A stretch of 64,000 nt of DNA from positions 15,004,001 to 15,068,000 of the forward strand of contig OY755171.1 in assembly GCA_963576735.1 (NCBI GenBank), read 5' to 3'. The notes beneath the pieces were generated by a model, which did not search any database, was not told the origin of the DNA, and saw only the letters and a program-made list of their open reading frames with translations. Source of the stretch: Bedellia somnulentella. Lineage: Eukaryota > Arthropoda > Insecta > Lepidoptera > Bedelliidae. The position numbers and the translations under genes are program-made. Shown here piece after piece: positions 47,519-58,700 of this stretch (positions within the stretch are counted from its first letter, which is position 1; each line of letters opens with the position of its first letter).

Positions 47519-47800
47519 TCTAATCAGTCATGAAACTTATTTAATCATACTGAATATGTTCCTTTCTTTATATATTTTAGTAGCGAATTTATTTTATTTT
47601 ACATTGTTCGGTAAACTCTCAGCAACTTAAACATATATAAATATAAACTATCATTATATTACTATACTATCATTGTAAATATTTTGTGATTGTAAAAAAT
47701 AAATACAGAAAAAAAAATAAAAAAATATATATATAAATTATAACATTTCTAAAATTGTATATTATAAAGCTTATTTGCAGTATTGCTCATTTAGTCAGAG

Positions 47801-47808
47801 GTCTTAAT
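47801..47808. repeat. hAT-type target-site duplication, left
   Basis: GTCTTAAT at 47801-47808, repeated at 48738-48745. Confidence 0.9.
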
Positions 47809-48737
47809 TAGGGATCCAACGATACCGATACGATAATCGTATATCGGTGATTATCGTAAACCTTTACGATCATTCGTTATCGTCGATATTACGATACGAT
47901 ATATTTACGATACAATTATTTCCAAATTTTAGAACAAGCTACAAAGTCAAGTACTGAATCATTCATGTTCAAACAGAGACATGACTTTAAGTATTAGGGG
48001 GTTAGCACAGGATTAAGTATTGAAATGGAGGCACGGTTTACTTGGAGTCCGATAAAAACTGTATATGGCTACAGCTCTGGACCCCTGATCCATTTGATAC
48101 ACAGTAATGAGAGAAACCGACTTACGGAAAACTACTTAAAAATGTTTTGTTTTCTGAATAAGATTTTGCCAGTAATAAATTACGACTACAAGTTAAATTA
48201 ATTAATAGTCAGTAAATGTAACAAATTAAACAGAAGTAACAATTTAACATACATACATACATATACTCACGGCTATAAATCCCTAAATGGGGTAGCCAGA
48301 GCTAAGGAATTAGAAATTCCTCAGCCACTTTTGGAAAGTAAGAGGGGAAAAGATGGTAAAATAAAGGTTTTTGGTGATGGGTCTCCATCCGCATCGCCCA
48401 AAAATCCCTTAAAAGCCCCAATACCGTCAGTCGCCTCTTACGTACACCCATCGGAAGAATTGGGGTAGTGCTATTCTAAGCCGACACTACACAACAATTT
48501 AAATTGTAATTTAATAATGAAAATTGTTTAAATTAATGAGTATATTGATTAAAAATGCATAGCTTTTTTATACTTTTACTTAGTCGTACAATAACAACAA
48601 AGCTTCCAATAAATTTATAAAATGATATTAAAAAAATATCGTAATGCATTCGTATCGTAATTCGTTATCGTATTTGGTCATTACGATGTATTCGTCATTC
48701 GTATTGGTATCGTAATAGACGTATCGTTGCATCCCTA
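47809..48737. mobile_element. Non-autonomous hAT element
   Basis: A 929-bp element with termini TAGGGATCCAACGATAC and the inverted equivalent CGTATCGTTGCATCCCTA, and an 8-bp duplication. Both subterminal regions are packed with TACGAT/ATCGTA words on either strand, probable transposase contact sites. No coding capacity. A repA copy is nested inside. Confidence 0.85.
48248..48492 (-). repeat. repA retroposon with 10-bp TSD, inside the hAT element
   Basis: Flanked by AACAATTTAA (48238-48247 and 48493-48502). Minus orientation, near consensus. It post-dates the hAT insertion. Confidence 0.9.
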
Positions 48738-48739
48738 GT

Positions 48740-48850
48740 CTTAATTATGAGAGAAAACAGCTTGAGGTAACCCAAGGTACTGGGTCCACACTTAGTCATA
48801 GGATACTGTATCGCTCTTAAGCGATGGTACTATAAGACGGGAAATAGTTT
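48740..48850 (+). repeat. repB relic
   Basis: GAGAGAAAACAGCTTGAGG, TTAGTCATAGGATACTGTAT and GCGATGG retain the repB order. Very diverged. Confidence 0.35.
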
Positions 48851-49435
48851 TTGGTGATGTTGATAATAATTTATATGAAATCTCCCTTTCGTGGGTTGTA
48901 AGACAGTGCAATAAACTTCACTTTCACATTCATATAACACACTTAAAAATTAAAGAAATATTATAGTGTATATAATAGTACTGCTCATACCGTTTAGAGT
49001 TCGGCTCACAATCTGTAGCGATAACATAACCTTATTGTTTTTTTTCTTAAAGATTTACCCCGTTTGGCAGATATTGCAGGCTAAATCACCTGATTATTCA
49101 AAAATCCGATGATTCCTTGCTTCAGAGGATGGATTCCGATGATTCCTTGGATTATGAACACGAGCACTAAGAATTTCCAAAATACAACTTAAAAAGAGGT
49201 GAAGTAGGGGTCTAAATTAATATGTTACCTTTTTAATGTAGGCTAAGAAGAATAAAAATTGTTTTATAAGAACACGAGAGGAAAATTTTTTCCCCTTAAA
49301 GGTTTCATTTGGGATAAATATTGAATGAAAATTTACCCATGTCCCTGCTTTGAAAATTGGTATAGGCTCTCTTATTATTTACATGAGGTAAGTCTAATTT
49401 CACGCAGATGAAGTTGTGCAACTCGACTAGCAATC
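48851..49435. other. unannotated stretch
   Basis: About 49040-49150 resembles the middle of repE (TAAATCACCTGATTATTC, CCGATGATTCCTTG). Otherwise nothing is recognised. Confidence 0.35.
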
Positions 49436-49439
49436 TATA

Positions 49440-49800
49440 TAGAAGAAGAAGAAGAATAAAGTTTATTCGCAGCAAATATGGCACAAATTAAATACAACAC
49501 AAAAAACAATAAAACTTAAAAGTAACACTAAAGAAAAATAAACTTAAAATAAATCAAAAGCATTTAAAAGGAAAAGTTAAAAACAATGTAAACAAAACCG
49601 TGAACAGTGACAAAGAAAACAAAATAATGGAAAAAACAGAGATCATTATAAAATAAAACAAAACAAAATAATAATGTTAAAACTTTGCGCCCTTTTGCAG
49701 CGAAAGGGCACTGACTCAGCAAAAGCTGCGAGGTTGGTTCTCATAGCACTGATTTTCAGTCAGCGCCATCACCAGTGCCAACACGAGAGTTACACAAGCG
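49440..49800 (-). repeat. non-LTR retrotransposon 3' end
   Basis: On the minus strand the sequence ends in an AATAAACTTTATTCTTCTTC-type tail (complement of the AGAAGAAGAAG start). Upstream is a hairpin of GCGCTGACTG / CAGTGC type. I recognise this as the 3' UTR of a common insect LINE. No coding block remains. Confidence 0.5.
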
Positions 49801-49824
49801 GATTATAATACATTACTTATTATT

Positions 49825-50079
49825 TGCTGTGTAGTGTCGGCTTAGAATAGCACTACCCCATTTCTTCCGGTGGGTGTACGTAAGAGGCGACTAACGGTAT
49901 TGGGGCTTTTAAGGGATTTTTGGGCGATGCGGTTGGAGACCCATCACCAACAACCTTTATTTAACCATCTTGTCCCCACTCATTTTCTAAAAGTGGCTGA
50001 GGAGTTTCTAATTCCTTAGCTCTGGCTACCCCTTCTAGGGATTTATAGCCGTGAGTATATGTATGTATATATGTATGTT
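49825..50079 (+). repeat. repA retroposon, full length
   Basis: Near-consensus copy from GCTGTGTAGTGTCGGC to a (TATG)n tail. Confidence 0.9.
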
Positions 50080-50104
50080 ATATACACAAACAGTCGATAT
50101 AACT

Positions 50105-50402
50105 GCTTCCATGGTCTAGCAGTAGAGCGTTCTGCTCAGAATCAGTAGCTCTTGCGGTTGTAAACTAAAAAAATATTTATTTAATTTTAACCCTCTTTGG
50201 TATGATATGGTTGGCTTGAATCACCTGATTATCTGAAAATTAAGATGATTCCGTAAATCAAAGGGCACGGAAGCGCCGACGGTCGCGACTAACACCACGG
50301 TAATAGTAGTTTTTCGGTCAACCCGCATTAGGTCAGTGCAAATCAGCCTTGTTAGGGAAGGTTCAAGCCCCACGATGGGGGCATATAAGGGCTGTGATGG
50401 AT
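50105..50402 (+). repeat. repE tRNA-headed SINE, full length
   Basis: Has the head GCTTCCATGGTCTAGCAGTA (A-box region), a worn B-box, the body AATCACCTGATTATCTGAAA / AAGATGATTCCG typical of a lepidopteran SINE, and the end GATGGGGGCATATAAGGGC. Confidence 0.7.
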
Positions 50403-50454
50403 AAAATACGTGTATTAATTTAAGTATTATATATAGTTTGAAGAAATCATCCAA

Positions 50455-50600
50455 ATCAGAATTGCAATGGATCGGCGTATCCAATAAGAATGACTTAAAA
50501 ACACATATTGGTGCAGGCCTACTTAGGAATTTCAATACACTCCTCTCCGCATGGTAGGCGGGTGCTTCAAACACTGAGCGATCACAGTTGTTTGTACTAA
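50455..50600 (-). repeat. repB head relic
   Basis: The minus strand shows GTGATCGCTCAGTGTTTGAA and TAGGCCTGCACCAATATGTG, a repB tRNA-like head without its body. Confidence 0.4.
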
Positions 50601-51045
50601 AAGTGGGCACATAATTGATATCGTATAATTTTTACAAAAGGCATAGATTTTTTTTATTTCGTATGAGACATATGCCTATTATTGTCACAGCAAAGATGTC
50701 GTGATATTTATTTCGTAATAAATAAAATGTTTTTCGTTGAACCTCTGTGAGCTCTTTTTTGAACTATGGAGGGTAGGGAAGACCATTTCTAGGGTTAAGT
50801 GTCCGCTACAAAACATTAAATAAAGTGAGCTGTAGCTTAAGTTTTTTTTATAAGAAACTGGAAATTTCAGAAAAACATCCAATAAAAAAGGCATTGTGCG
50901 GTTTTCACAATTGAAGTTAGATAAAAAAGATGACTTTACGCGAATTTTTGTTTTTGATGTTTATGTAATCCACAATTAGAAATCGGAAAAACTTGATTAA
51001 GTTGTATTATAAATATATTTAACTACCTTTAAAATATGCAACACA
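50601..51045. other. unannotated stretch
   Basis: I see no gene or repeat. Confidence 0.3.
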
Positions 51046-51049
51046 GAGC

Positions 51050-51436
51050 ATGATTATGATAAGCATGATGAAGCTTCTATTCTCTATTCTATTCACTCTG
51101 TCTTGTGCTACTAAATTCATTTCACACTCTTCTTACCCTAGCGCCACTTGGGTCGATTTTAGTTATGTTTGTCGGACAATTTGCACTTATCTCCCGATAA
51201 AAGATGGTTGTGCTTTCCTCTACCCTCAATATTGTGAACATGATATGGTTGTAAATCATCCCTCAAGGGGTTTAAATTCGGCTTTGAAGTTAATATTTCA
51301 TTTTTCTCAATCTCGACATAACAGATTGAAAATTGTTATGTTGGTTTTTGGTTACAATTCAAAACAAACAATGCAGGTTAGAGGGACAAAACTCTTGCCT
51401 AAAGGGGTAAGATATTTGGTACTCAATCACGTCTGA
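51050..51436 (+). CDS. Hypothetical ORF, 128 codons
   Basis: An open frame starting with a hydrophobic stretch (MKLLFSILFTLSCAT, residues about 7-21) that resembles a signal peptide. Five cysteines follow in the next 60 residues and a basic C-terminal half. I do not recognise a family. In this AT-rich DNA a frame of this length can arise by chance, and there are no flanking promoter or splice signals I can defend. It may be a small secreted protein, a retroposon-derived frame or noise. Confidence 0.15.
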   Translation: MIMISMMKLLFSILFTLSCATKFISHSSYPSATWVDFSYVCRTICTYLPIKDGCAFLYPQYCEHDMVVNHPSRGLNSALKLIFHFSQSRHNRLKIVMLVFGYNSKQTMQVRGTKLLPKGVRYLVLNHV

Positions 51437-51828
51437 AGTACAGGTTTTGATTACAGGTCTTACTTTTGTCACGCATACGAAGTTGCGCGGTTCAACTAAT
51501 TGTCTTATTTATACTTTTCACCAATTAGTTTTAATTTTTTCATATTAAGATGCTTCTTACGATGTAATTTGTCTAATGTGGTAATTATAATTTGTGGTGG
51601 AATGGATGTTCATACATAAGCAGAGGTCAAATCATAACTCTTTTTTTTGCTTATCTTTAGGCGGGTAAAAATTCAAAACATATAGAAATCAATAGGCGCT
51701 TCAATGAATTCATTTATTTTCACGTACAAGAATATAATAAGTAATGGTTGTTGTTGTAACGCAAGAGTATTTTAAGAGCAAGCACTTTTATTTCAATAAT
51801 TTATAGAAGGTTGAATTTTAGTTGTACT
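51437..51828. other. unannotated stretch
   Basis: Nothing recognised. Confidence 0.3.
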
Positions 51829-51964
51829 TTAGCGCAATATATAATGAGCCCGCCGGGCAGTCGACAATGCCCGGCGACACAACCTATGTATGAAAACTAG
51901 ATCGCCGAAAAAATTGTGCCCACATATGTTGGCGGCCTGGCGGGATCAATGTGTATTGCGCTTA
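51829..51964. mobile_element. 130-bp Harbinger-like MITE
   Basis: The element 51832-51961 has inverted ends starting GCGCAATA (left continuing to GAGCCCGCCGGGC) and a TTA duplication on each side (51829-51831, 51962-51964), as PIF/Harbinger insertions have. It is the uninterrupted relative of the element at 3474-3916. Confidence 0.7.
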
Positions 51965-52149
51965 TGCCTGACATCTCCAAATCTATGAATTAATATATGG
52001 CCAATACAGCTTAAGGCAATAGTTTGCAGTGCTTCATAATCTATTCACGGTCACCTGCGGCGATCAGTCAATTTATTTTGTACTTTGAAATTGTAATTCT
52101 TTATATGAAGTAATATTTTGTACACCAGTAAGGTGTTAAGAAGCAAAGA

Positions 52150-52205
52150 AATCACCATAGCTCAGTTGGTCAAGTCCGGCTGGTGTCGTAGTTTTTCTTT
52201 CCTTA
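52150..52205 (+). repeat. repC head relic
   Basis: CCATAGCTCAGTTGGTCAAG (A-box) and GTCGTAGTTTTTCTTTCCTT match the repC head and the start of its body, with the middle of the tRNA lost. Confidence 0.45.
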
Positions 52206-52353
52206 ATTGATAAGTAATATTTTGTACTGTTTATCTAGGAATACTTGAATAAATAACACTATGATTCTGATTTAACTGCATTTTAAATAATCTTAATTGT
52301 TTTCAACATTTTATCTGTAATAAATATTCCATTGACCACAATAATTAACCTTA

Positions 52354-52359
52354 TTTATT
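52354..52359 (-). terminator. YJU2: YJU2 polyadenylation signal
   Basis: AATAAA on the minus strand, 11 bp beyond the YJU2 stop codon. It is close to the stop but is the first such signal downstream. Confidence 0.5.
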
Positions 52360-52370
52360 AATAAAAACAC

Positions 52371-52743
52371 TCATTGTTCATCACTTTCACTGTCTGAATA
52401 TCCAGCCAATAATGATAGTCCGGAAGGAGCAGGGTTGACTTCTTTATTCCCTATATCTTCTGCATTATTTTTCGAACTACCCTCAACTTCATTATCAACT
52501 TTACTTGTCCCAACTACTGTCTTTGGTACTTTATCTCCATTCAAGGGTTTACATCTTACTAAATTAGACAAACTTGTCTTTGCTAACACTCCTATACTTC
52601 TGTTCCATGATTCTGTTTTAGTTGCTGTACTTTTTGGTACTTCTATTTTAGACAATTTAGGAGGAGGCTTATCTTCAGTAATTTCTTCTACTATCTCTTC
52701 AGTTATGCGTTTCTTCGTTGATGAGTTTGTGAATTTGACGGAT
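52371..52743 (-). CDS. YJU2: YJU2 exon 5 (terminal)
   Basis: Begins after a TATTACAG acceptor and encodes residues 198-320 after completing Lys197. It holds the low-complexity C-terminus with Lys/Glu-rich and Ser-rich stretches and ends [14 protein letters not shown], stop TGA at 52373-52371. Confidence 0.93.
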
Positions 52744-55700
52744 CTGTAATAGAATGTAAGTTCTTGATTAGTTAACTGTAAAAAAGGAGTATAACTTTGA
52801 GGCATGTACTTGCTGAACCAGCTAGTATTTGCTTAATATCTCATTAATAATTAATAAGTAGTTTGACAAAACGTTTGTTACATCAGAGGTTATGTATTAT
52901 CTCAGATACAAACTTCTCTATATTGATAATAAAATGTTTCAGGGGTCAACCTATAACCAAGTCTTAAAAGACTCTTAGTTACCCAATGATAAGCTGCACG
53001 TACAACACCAATTTATTATCTCAGCTCAAACTCAATATTTACGCTGTATACCCAAAGGCGGTACTTATATTTCTGTATAACGTGTCTTTTTTCTCCCTGG
53101 TGCTCATAGAAACACACGTTTAGCTTAGCCAGTGCATTCACGTGATAGGGGTCAGGTCTATCGCCGCTTTGAAAGAATACACTGTCTAATCACAACTGAG
53201 TACACTCCAGTCATGTGAGATATCTCACGCTGTTTTCCCGCACCATTACCAACATTTGAAAAATTAAGCACGCTTATGTATTTAGTGCTGTATAGTTTCG
53301 GCTTAGAATAGCACTACCCCATTTCTTCCGGTGGGTGTACGTGAGAGGCGACTAAAGGTATTGGGGCTTTTAATGGATTTTTGGGCGATGCGGTTGGAGA
53401 CCCATCACCAACAACCTTTATTTTACCATCTTTTTCCCACACAACTTTCCAAAAGTGGCTAAGGAATTCCTAATTCCTTAGCTCTGGCTACCCCTTCTAG
53501 GGATTTATAGCCGTGGGTATATGTATGTATGTATTTAGAAAAGACACATTCGTGTTGACCCGGTTCGGGTTTTTAACCCACACCGTTAAAAAATATATTA
53601 GAAAATGTTAAAAAGATTTTTTTTTACGTTTTCTTGTCGTTACAAAACACGAGTACAGCGACAGTAAATTCAATTTAGATAAGTTTGATTGACGTTGATA
53701 TAACAGTAGTAGTACATTTTTGTTTTATCGTTCAAGAAAAAATATGATTTCTCAGTGGTAAAAGTGTTGGTCTTCCAACTGACCTATAAAGTTAATTAAC
53801 TAGAAAAAAATATTTAAACTATAAATACAAATTGTATTTGGCAAATATAGCCATATAAAATAAGCTATGCAAATTTCATGCATATGCAATGCAGTTTAGC
53901 ATGTAAATATTTTGAAATGTAAAGTTTTTTTTGACCACACCAATTAATTTTCTTTATACGTCTAGCTACGCTACGTGTATTTATATACGCACAGATCTTG
54001 CCAAAAGGGGGACATAGAGCTTTGGAATATTAATTCTTAGCTGTTAGTTTAACAATTATATGTTGATGATATTGGAGTTTCAATTAAATTATATATTATA
54101 TATAATAATAAAGTTATGACTGGATAGTGCAATTACATGATAAAAGGGCAGGCCTATCGCCAATTTGTACTAATACACCATTACATGACTAAGTAAAACC
54201 CAGCCATATGGGTTTCCTTACTATATTTTCCCTCACTGTTAACAACCATGTCCAAACTAATCATATGGATATGAACACCTAGTGACATTAATGTCACGTG
54301 ATGTTAAGAAGTATTAGTACCTCTGCCATATTACATTGTAGACCCATTTTAACTGTATACAAAATTCCCCGAATCATCATTATTCGAATATAATCAAAAT
54401 ATACAGTAGGAAAGTAAAAAAGGTAATGAGACAATTAGAGAATTTCAGCACATTTTTTACACTATGCTTTCCTTGAGGTCTATCGGGACATTTTATTTTC
54501 CAGGGATTTTGAGAAATAAAGCTAAAGCCTTTCAGAAAAAGACAAATAGTTTAAGCATTATTAAAATAGCTATGCCTAACATTTTTGATACCAAGAACTA
54601 TTTTTAATTATATTAGACTATTTTTTTACATATGAATTGAATATGCCTTATGCCAAACAGCGTACTTTAACCAGATTGAAGATATATAAATAGAGAATAA
54701 CAATAAATTTCTACAGTTATATTACACAGATAAAGTTAGCCAAAACCAGGTACTATCCTGTGGTAAAGAAACTAACTCGACAATGTATTTAATAATATAT
54801 AAAAATAAAATTAACACCAATCCATTACTGGGAAACAGATATTTATATTCATTACATAAATTAATGCTTCCAGCGGAAATATAACCCGCAACATCGGGAT
54901 CCATACGTTAGTCTTCCACCAATAAAGGTCACAGTCGTCAATGAGAATTGGAGCATGTAGATATACATACATATACTCACGGCTATAAATTACTACAAGG
55001 GGTAGCCATAGCTTCACAATATGAAATTCTTCCGCCACTTTTGGAACTTGAGTTGGGAAAAGATTGTAAAACAAAGGATATATTAGTAAAAACACTAACT
55101 TAATAATTTCTTCATCTTCCCTCGCCTCTCTTTGGGCTCGTTCCTCAGCAGTTTCAGTTTTGTATTGCTGCAACATACTCTCGTAGTCTACCGTCCTTTG
55201 TCTTCGGTTCAGCTCTTTCAACTCTTCTAAACTCTCCAACAGCTCAATTTCTTGCTTCGATTGTTCGGTTCTGATTTCTGAAAGTATCAAAAGCAAGCGA
55301 ATGTAGTAAAATAGACGAAAGAGGCAACTTAGAGTCTTGGGTATATTAAGTGATTGGACTACTTGTATCCACTACCATATCGTTTTTAAACATTGATTTT
55401 GCTCATACATATATATGAATCTCACGGCTGTAAATCCCAAAAAGGGTAGCTGAAGCTTCAAAGTTAGAAATTCCTCAACCACTTTCGGCTTACTGGAAAA
55501 AATAATAGATTTTTGTGATGCGTCTCCAACCGCATCGCCCAAAAATCCCTTAAAAAGACCCAATACCGTACGACGCCTCCTACGACACCCACGGGAAGAA
55601 ATGAGTTAGTGCTATTCTTAGCCGACACTACACAGCATGCCTGACATAGACTGCAATCTGGCAAAACATTTATATATCATAGGACTAACAGCGATCGATA

Positions 55701-58700
55701 GTCTCTGCCTACCCCAATGGGAACTAACGGCGTGAGAATATGTATGTATGTATGTACTAACAGCAAATAGCTGACTATGCAGAGTGTGCAAAGTGTAAGT
55801 CGAGGCGATACTTCATTTTGACACAACGATGCCGACGTTCTGTCCTACCGCGGCCTCCCTCGGCATCGTTGTGTCAAAATGAATTCTATTTGCATGGTAA
55901 TAAGATTAAAAATGCTATATCTGTACCGAAATCCTTTGCCATGCCATGCCGGCAGTCAGCGCTGGCCCTAAGTGAAGGCGAGAAGCAATGTGATGTTTTA
56001 GTGTCAGGCTCTGAAATGATTTGGACATAGCCTCGGCGTATGCAGTAAACAAGATAGTATCCACGTACACTACAATGGTCAGATGTATTCTTCACTTTTC
56101 TGAAACATGGTTGTCAAATCTCTTTTCAAGCGACTTAATGCCAAAAGCTAGCTTTAATTTAGGCTATGTAGACCATCACACCATTCTTAACTATAACCAT
56201 GTTAAGAACCTCATCAATTAAATGGTTCAGGTATTGAAAGTGGGTGATAAATGGTCTTATGAATATGACTAGAAAGGGGCGAGACATGGTCTCATGAATA
56301 TGACTGGAAGGTATATCTCAAAGAGACTGAACTAATACTTTTCACTCAAAAAACCTTCAAACTATCTCTTTCCAAGACAGTGAAATATCTAGGATTAGCC
56401 TTAGACATCAAAACTGAACTGGAAGCCCCAATGACATAACAAAATAGACAAGAGTGCTATGATGTGGCAGTACTACTCTTATGCAAAAGTTGAGCTTAAA
56501 GTCAAAAATTTTACATTGGCTTTACACCAACACCCATAGGTTAGTAATCAGATCAGTCACCTTTGATCATAAGAAATTAATTACAGGCCAGAATGGTTTT
56601 AATTTTGTTAATCAGTAGATTATAATCCATTTCATATACGTGTATGCATGTCTAAAAATAAATATAATATTCCCATAAGCATAGTGGAGTTGTGATATGG
56701 AAGTCATTGAATCATTTTGAACACATTACCTAATAATTTCATAGGATTATTAGCCTCTTCTTCTTTCTGTTCATCTTCTTCACGTTTGGCTTGCTCTTCT
56801 GCTAACTTGAGAGCCATAAAGTTCCGAGTAGCACCTGCCTCTATTTCATAGTCTGTGTTTTTCGGATCAGTTTTGAAGGATATTTCTTGAAGGCATCTTG
56901 TACACTAGAATTATACATATTATTCAAGTTAATAATTTTACATTAAAAATACAAACTCGTATTAATCTAATAAAATAAAAAATAAATTATTTTGTATTAC
57001 TTGCATAAAGTTTAATCGCATCTCCAAAATAAATATATGGTATGGACTTATTTCCTTTAAAGGACTGACCAGTAAGACATGCATAATTACCTATACTCAC
57101 GCCATTATTTCCCATTGGGGTAGGCAGAGACTATCAATCACCATGTCGTATAATCCTGGAAAACCACTGGAGCTTTATTTACACTCATCAATATTTTCAT
57201 AAATGCTCTTTTATTATTCAGTCTCCAGACACCTGTCTTTTATTTTTTTAGCATACTCTCTATTTGGTCAAAATGTGTCCTCGGTGGTTATCCTCTGCTA
57301 ACATTACCTTCCACATAGTCTCTATAGAACTCATTTAACAATTTTTTATCATAAGTTCTCTGTATGTGCCCAAAACCATCTTAACATTCCATTTTCTATA
57401 GTATCATGTATACACTGCACCTTTTAGGAATAACACTATTTCTCACACAATCACAGTAAGATTTTATACTAGTTATACACAGTTCTATACACAGCCACCA
57501 TATGAAATGTGTGGTAATAAAAACAATGCAAAAATTGCAACTATATTTTGTTTTCTTCAGTCATACACAGTGACGAAAAGTAAAGTAAGATGCCAGAGTG
57601 TTAAGTAAAGTTTTAAGAAAATTTACATTTGAAGAAAATTTTACATTTATTGTATTGGGATAAGGTTTTTTTTATCTTATTCAATATGACTTATTTTCAG
57701 GTTGAAAATTTATATTCTTTAGTTTTTCAGTACAGTAACTACCCCTGAAATATGAAGCCAATTCTTGCACATGTGTTTACAGGCCATGTGTTCTCAGTAT
57801 GGAAAGTTTACTTTCTTATTATTTATTTAATCAATATTTGTAAAATTATCACTGAATTTCAACATCCAGATATAAATGGTTTATTTTAATTCCAGTGATA
57901 ATAAAAAATAATATTTTGCAAATAACTGTGTATGTATAATATATTTATGTAATATTTGATTGATTCAGAACCATGATTTTGTATCCTTGAAAATGTAACA
58001 ATGTCTAAATGGATATAGTAATTGTATGTTACTGTAGTCATAGTTATATGTGAACGAAGCAGTTTGAATTGTTTTATATTCTGAAAGCTTCAATGGTTAT
58101 TCATAGGAAATACAAATATATTCCATTATTTTACTCCACTTTATTTTTATTTAGGCATGGCTTTTCACCACTGTATTGTCTGTAACATCCTTGACTCTCA
58201 AACTTCAGACTTCAGTAAAAATTAGAGATGCACCGAAATTCGTTAAACATTCGGTATTACCGAAGTTCGTATTCAGCCAAATTTCGGTTACATTTGGCAT
58301 ATTTAACCAAAGTTCGGCCGAAATTCGGTAGATAATACATATATAATAAAATGTACCGAAAAGTAAATAAATAGCTGTGTGAGTCGAGTTTGGGTGTTAG
58401 TTTTAAATATAAAAGAAACACATTAATAAAACATTAAAACATAAAGCAACTTAACATTGTTATATAATATATATAAACACTGCCTCCGTGGTCTCGCAGT
58501 TAAGCGCTTGGTTTCAAGTACGGAGGTCTCGGGTTTGATCCCCAGGGGGTGGTAAACTTACAAATTTAATTTGTAAGATTTAACTTAGTTTGGAAGGACA
58601 TTGCAGGCTTGAGTCACCTGATTATCCGAAAATTAAGATGATTCCATGCTACAATTTCGATAGTAGTCTTTAGTCCGCCAACCCGCAATTGGCCAGCGCG

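Larger units (their letters stand above)
52744..55099 (-). other. YJU2: YJU2 intron 4
   Basis: 2356 bp from the GTTAGT donor to the ATTACAG acceptor. It contains a repB/repA nest (53100-53590), a rearranged repB (54118-54335) and a truncated repA (54962-55085). Confidence 0.9.
55278..56729 (-). other. YJU2: YJU2 intron 3
   Basis: 1452 bp. Holds a repA, a repD scrap, a 24-bp perfect hairpin (55812-55883) and a degenerate LINE reverse-transcriptase fragment. Confidence 0.9.

Noticed and set aside
15460..50079. Regularly recurring 245-bp repeats considered as a CRISPR-like or satellite array
   Set aside because: Copies are dispersed, in both orientations and flanked by different target duplications; they are a retroposon family (repA).
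52435..52749. 104-codon plus-strand frame
   Set aside because: It is exactly antisense to YJU2 exon 5.
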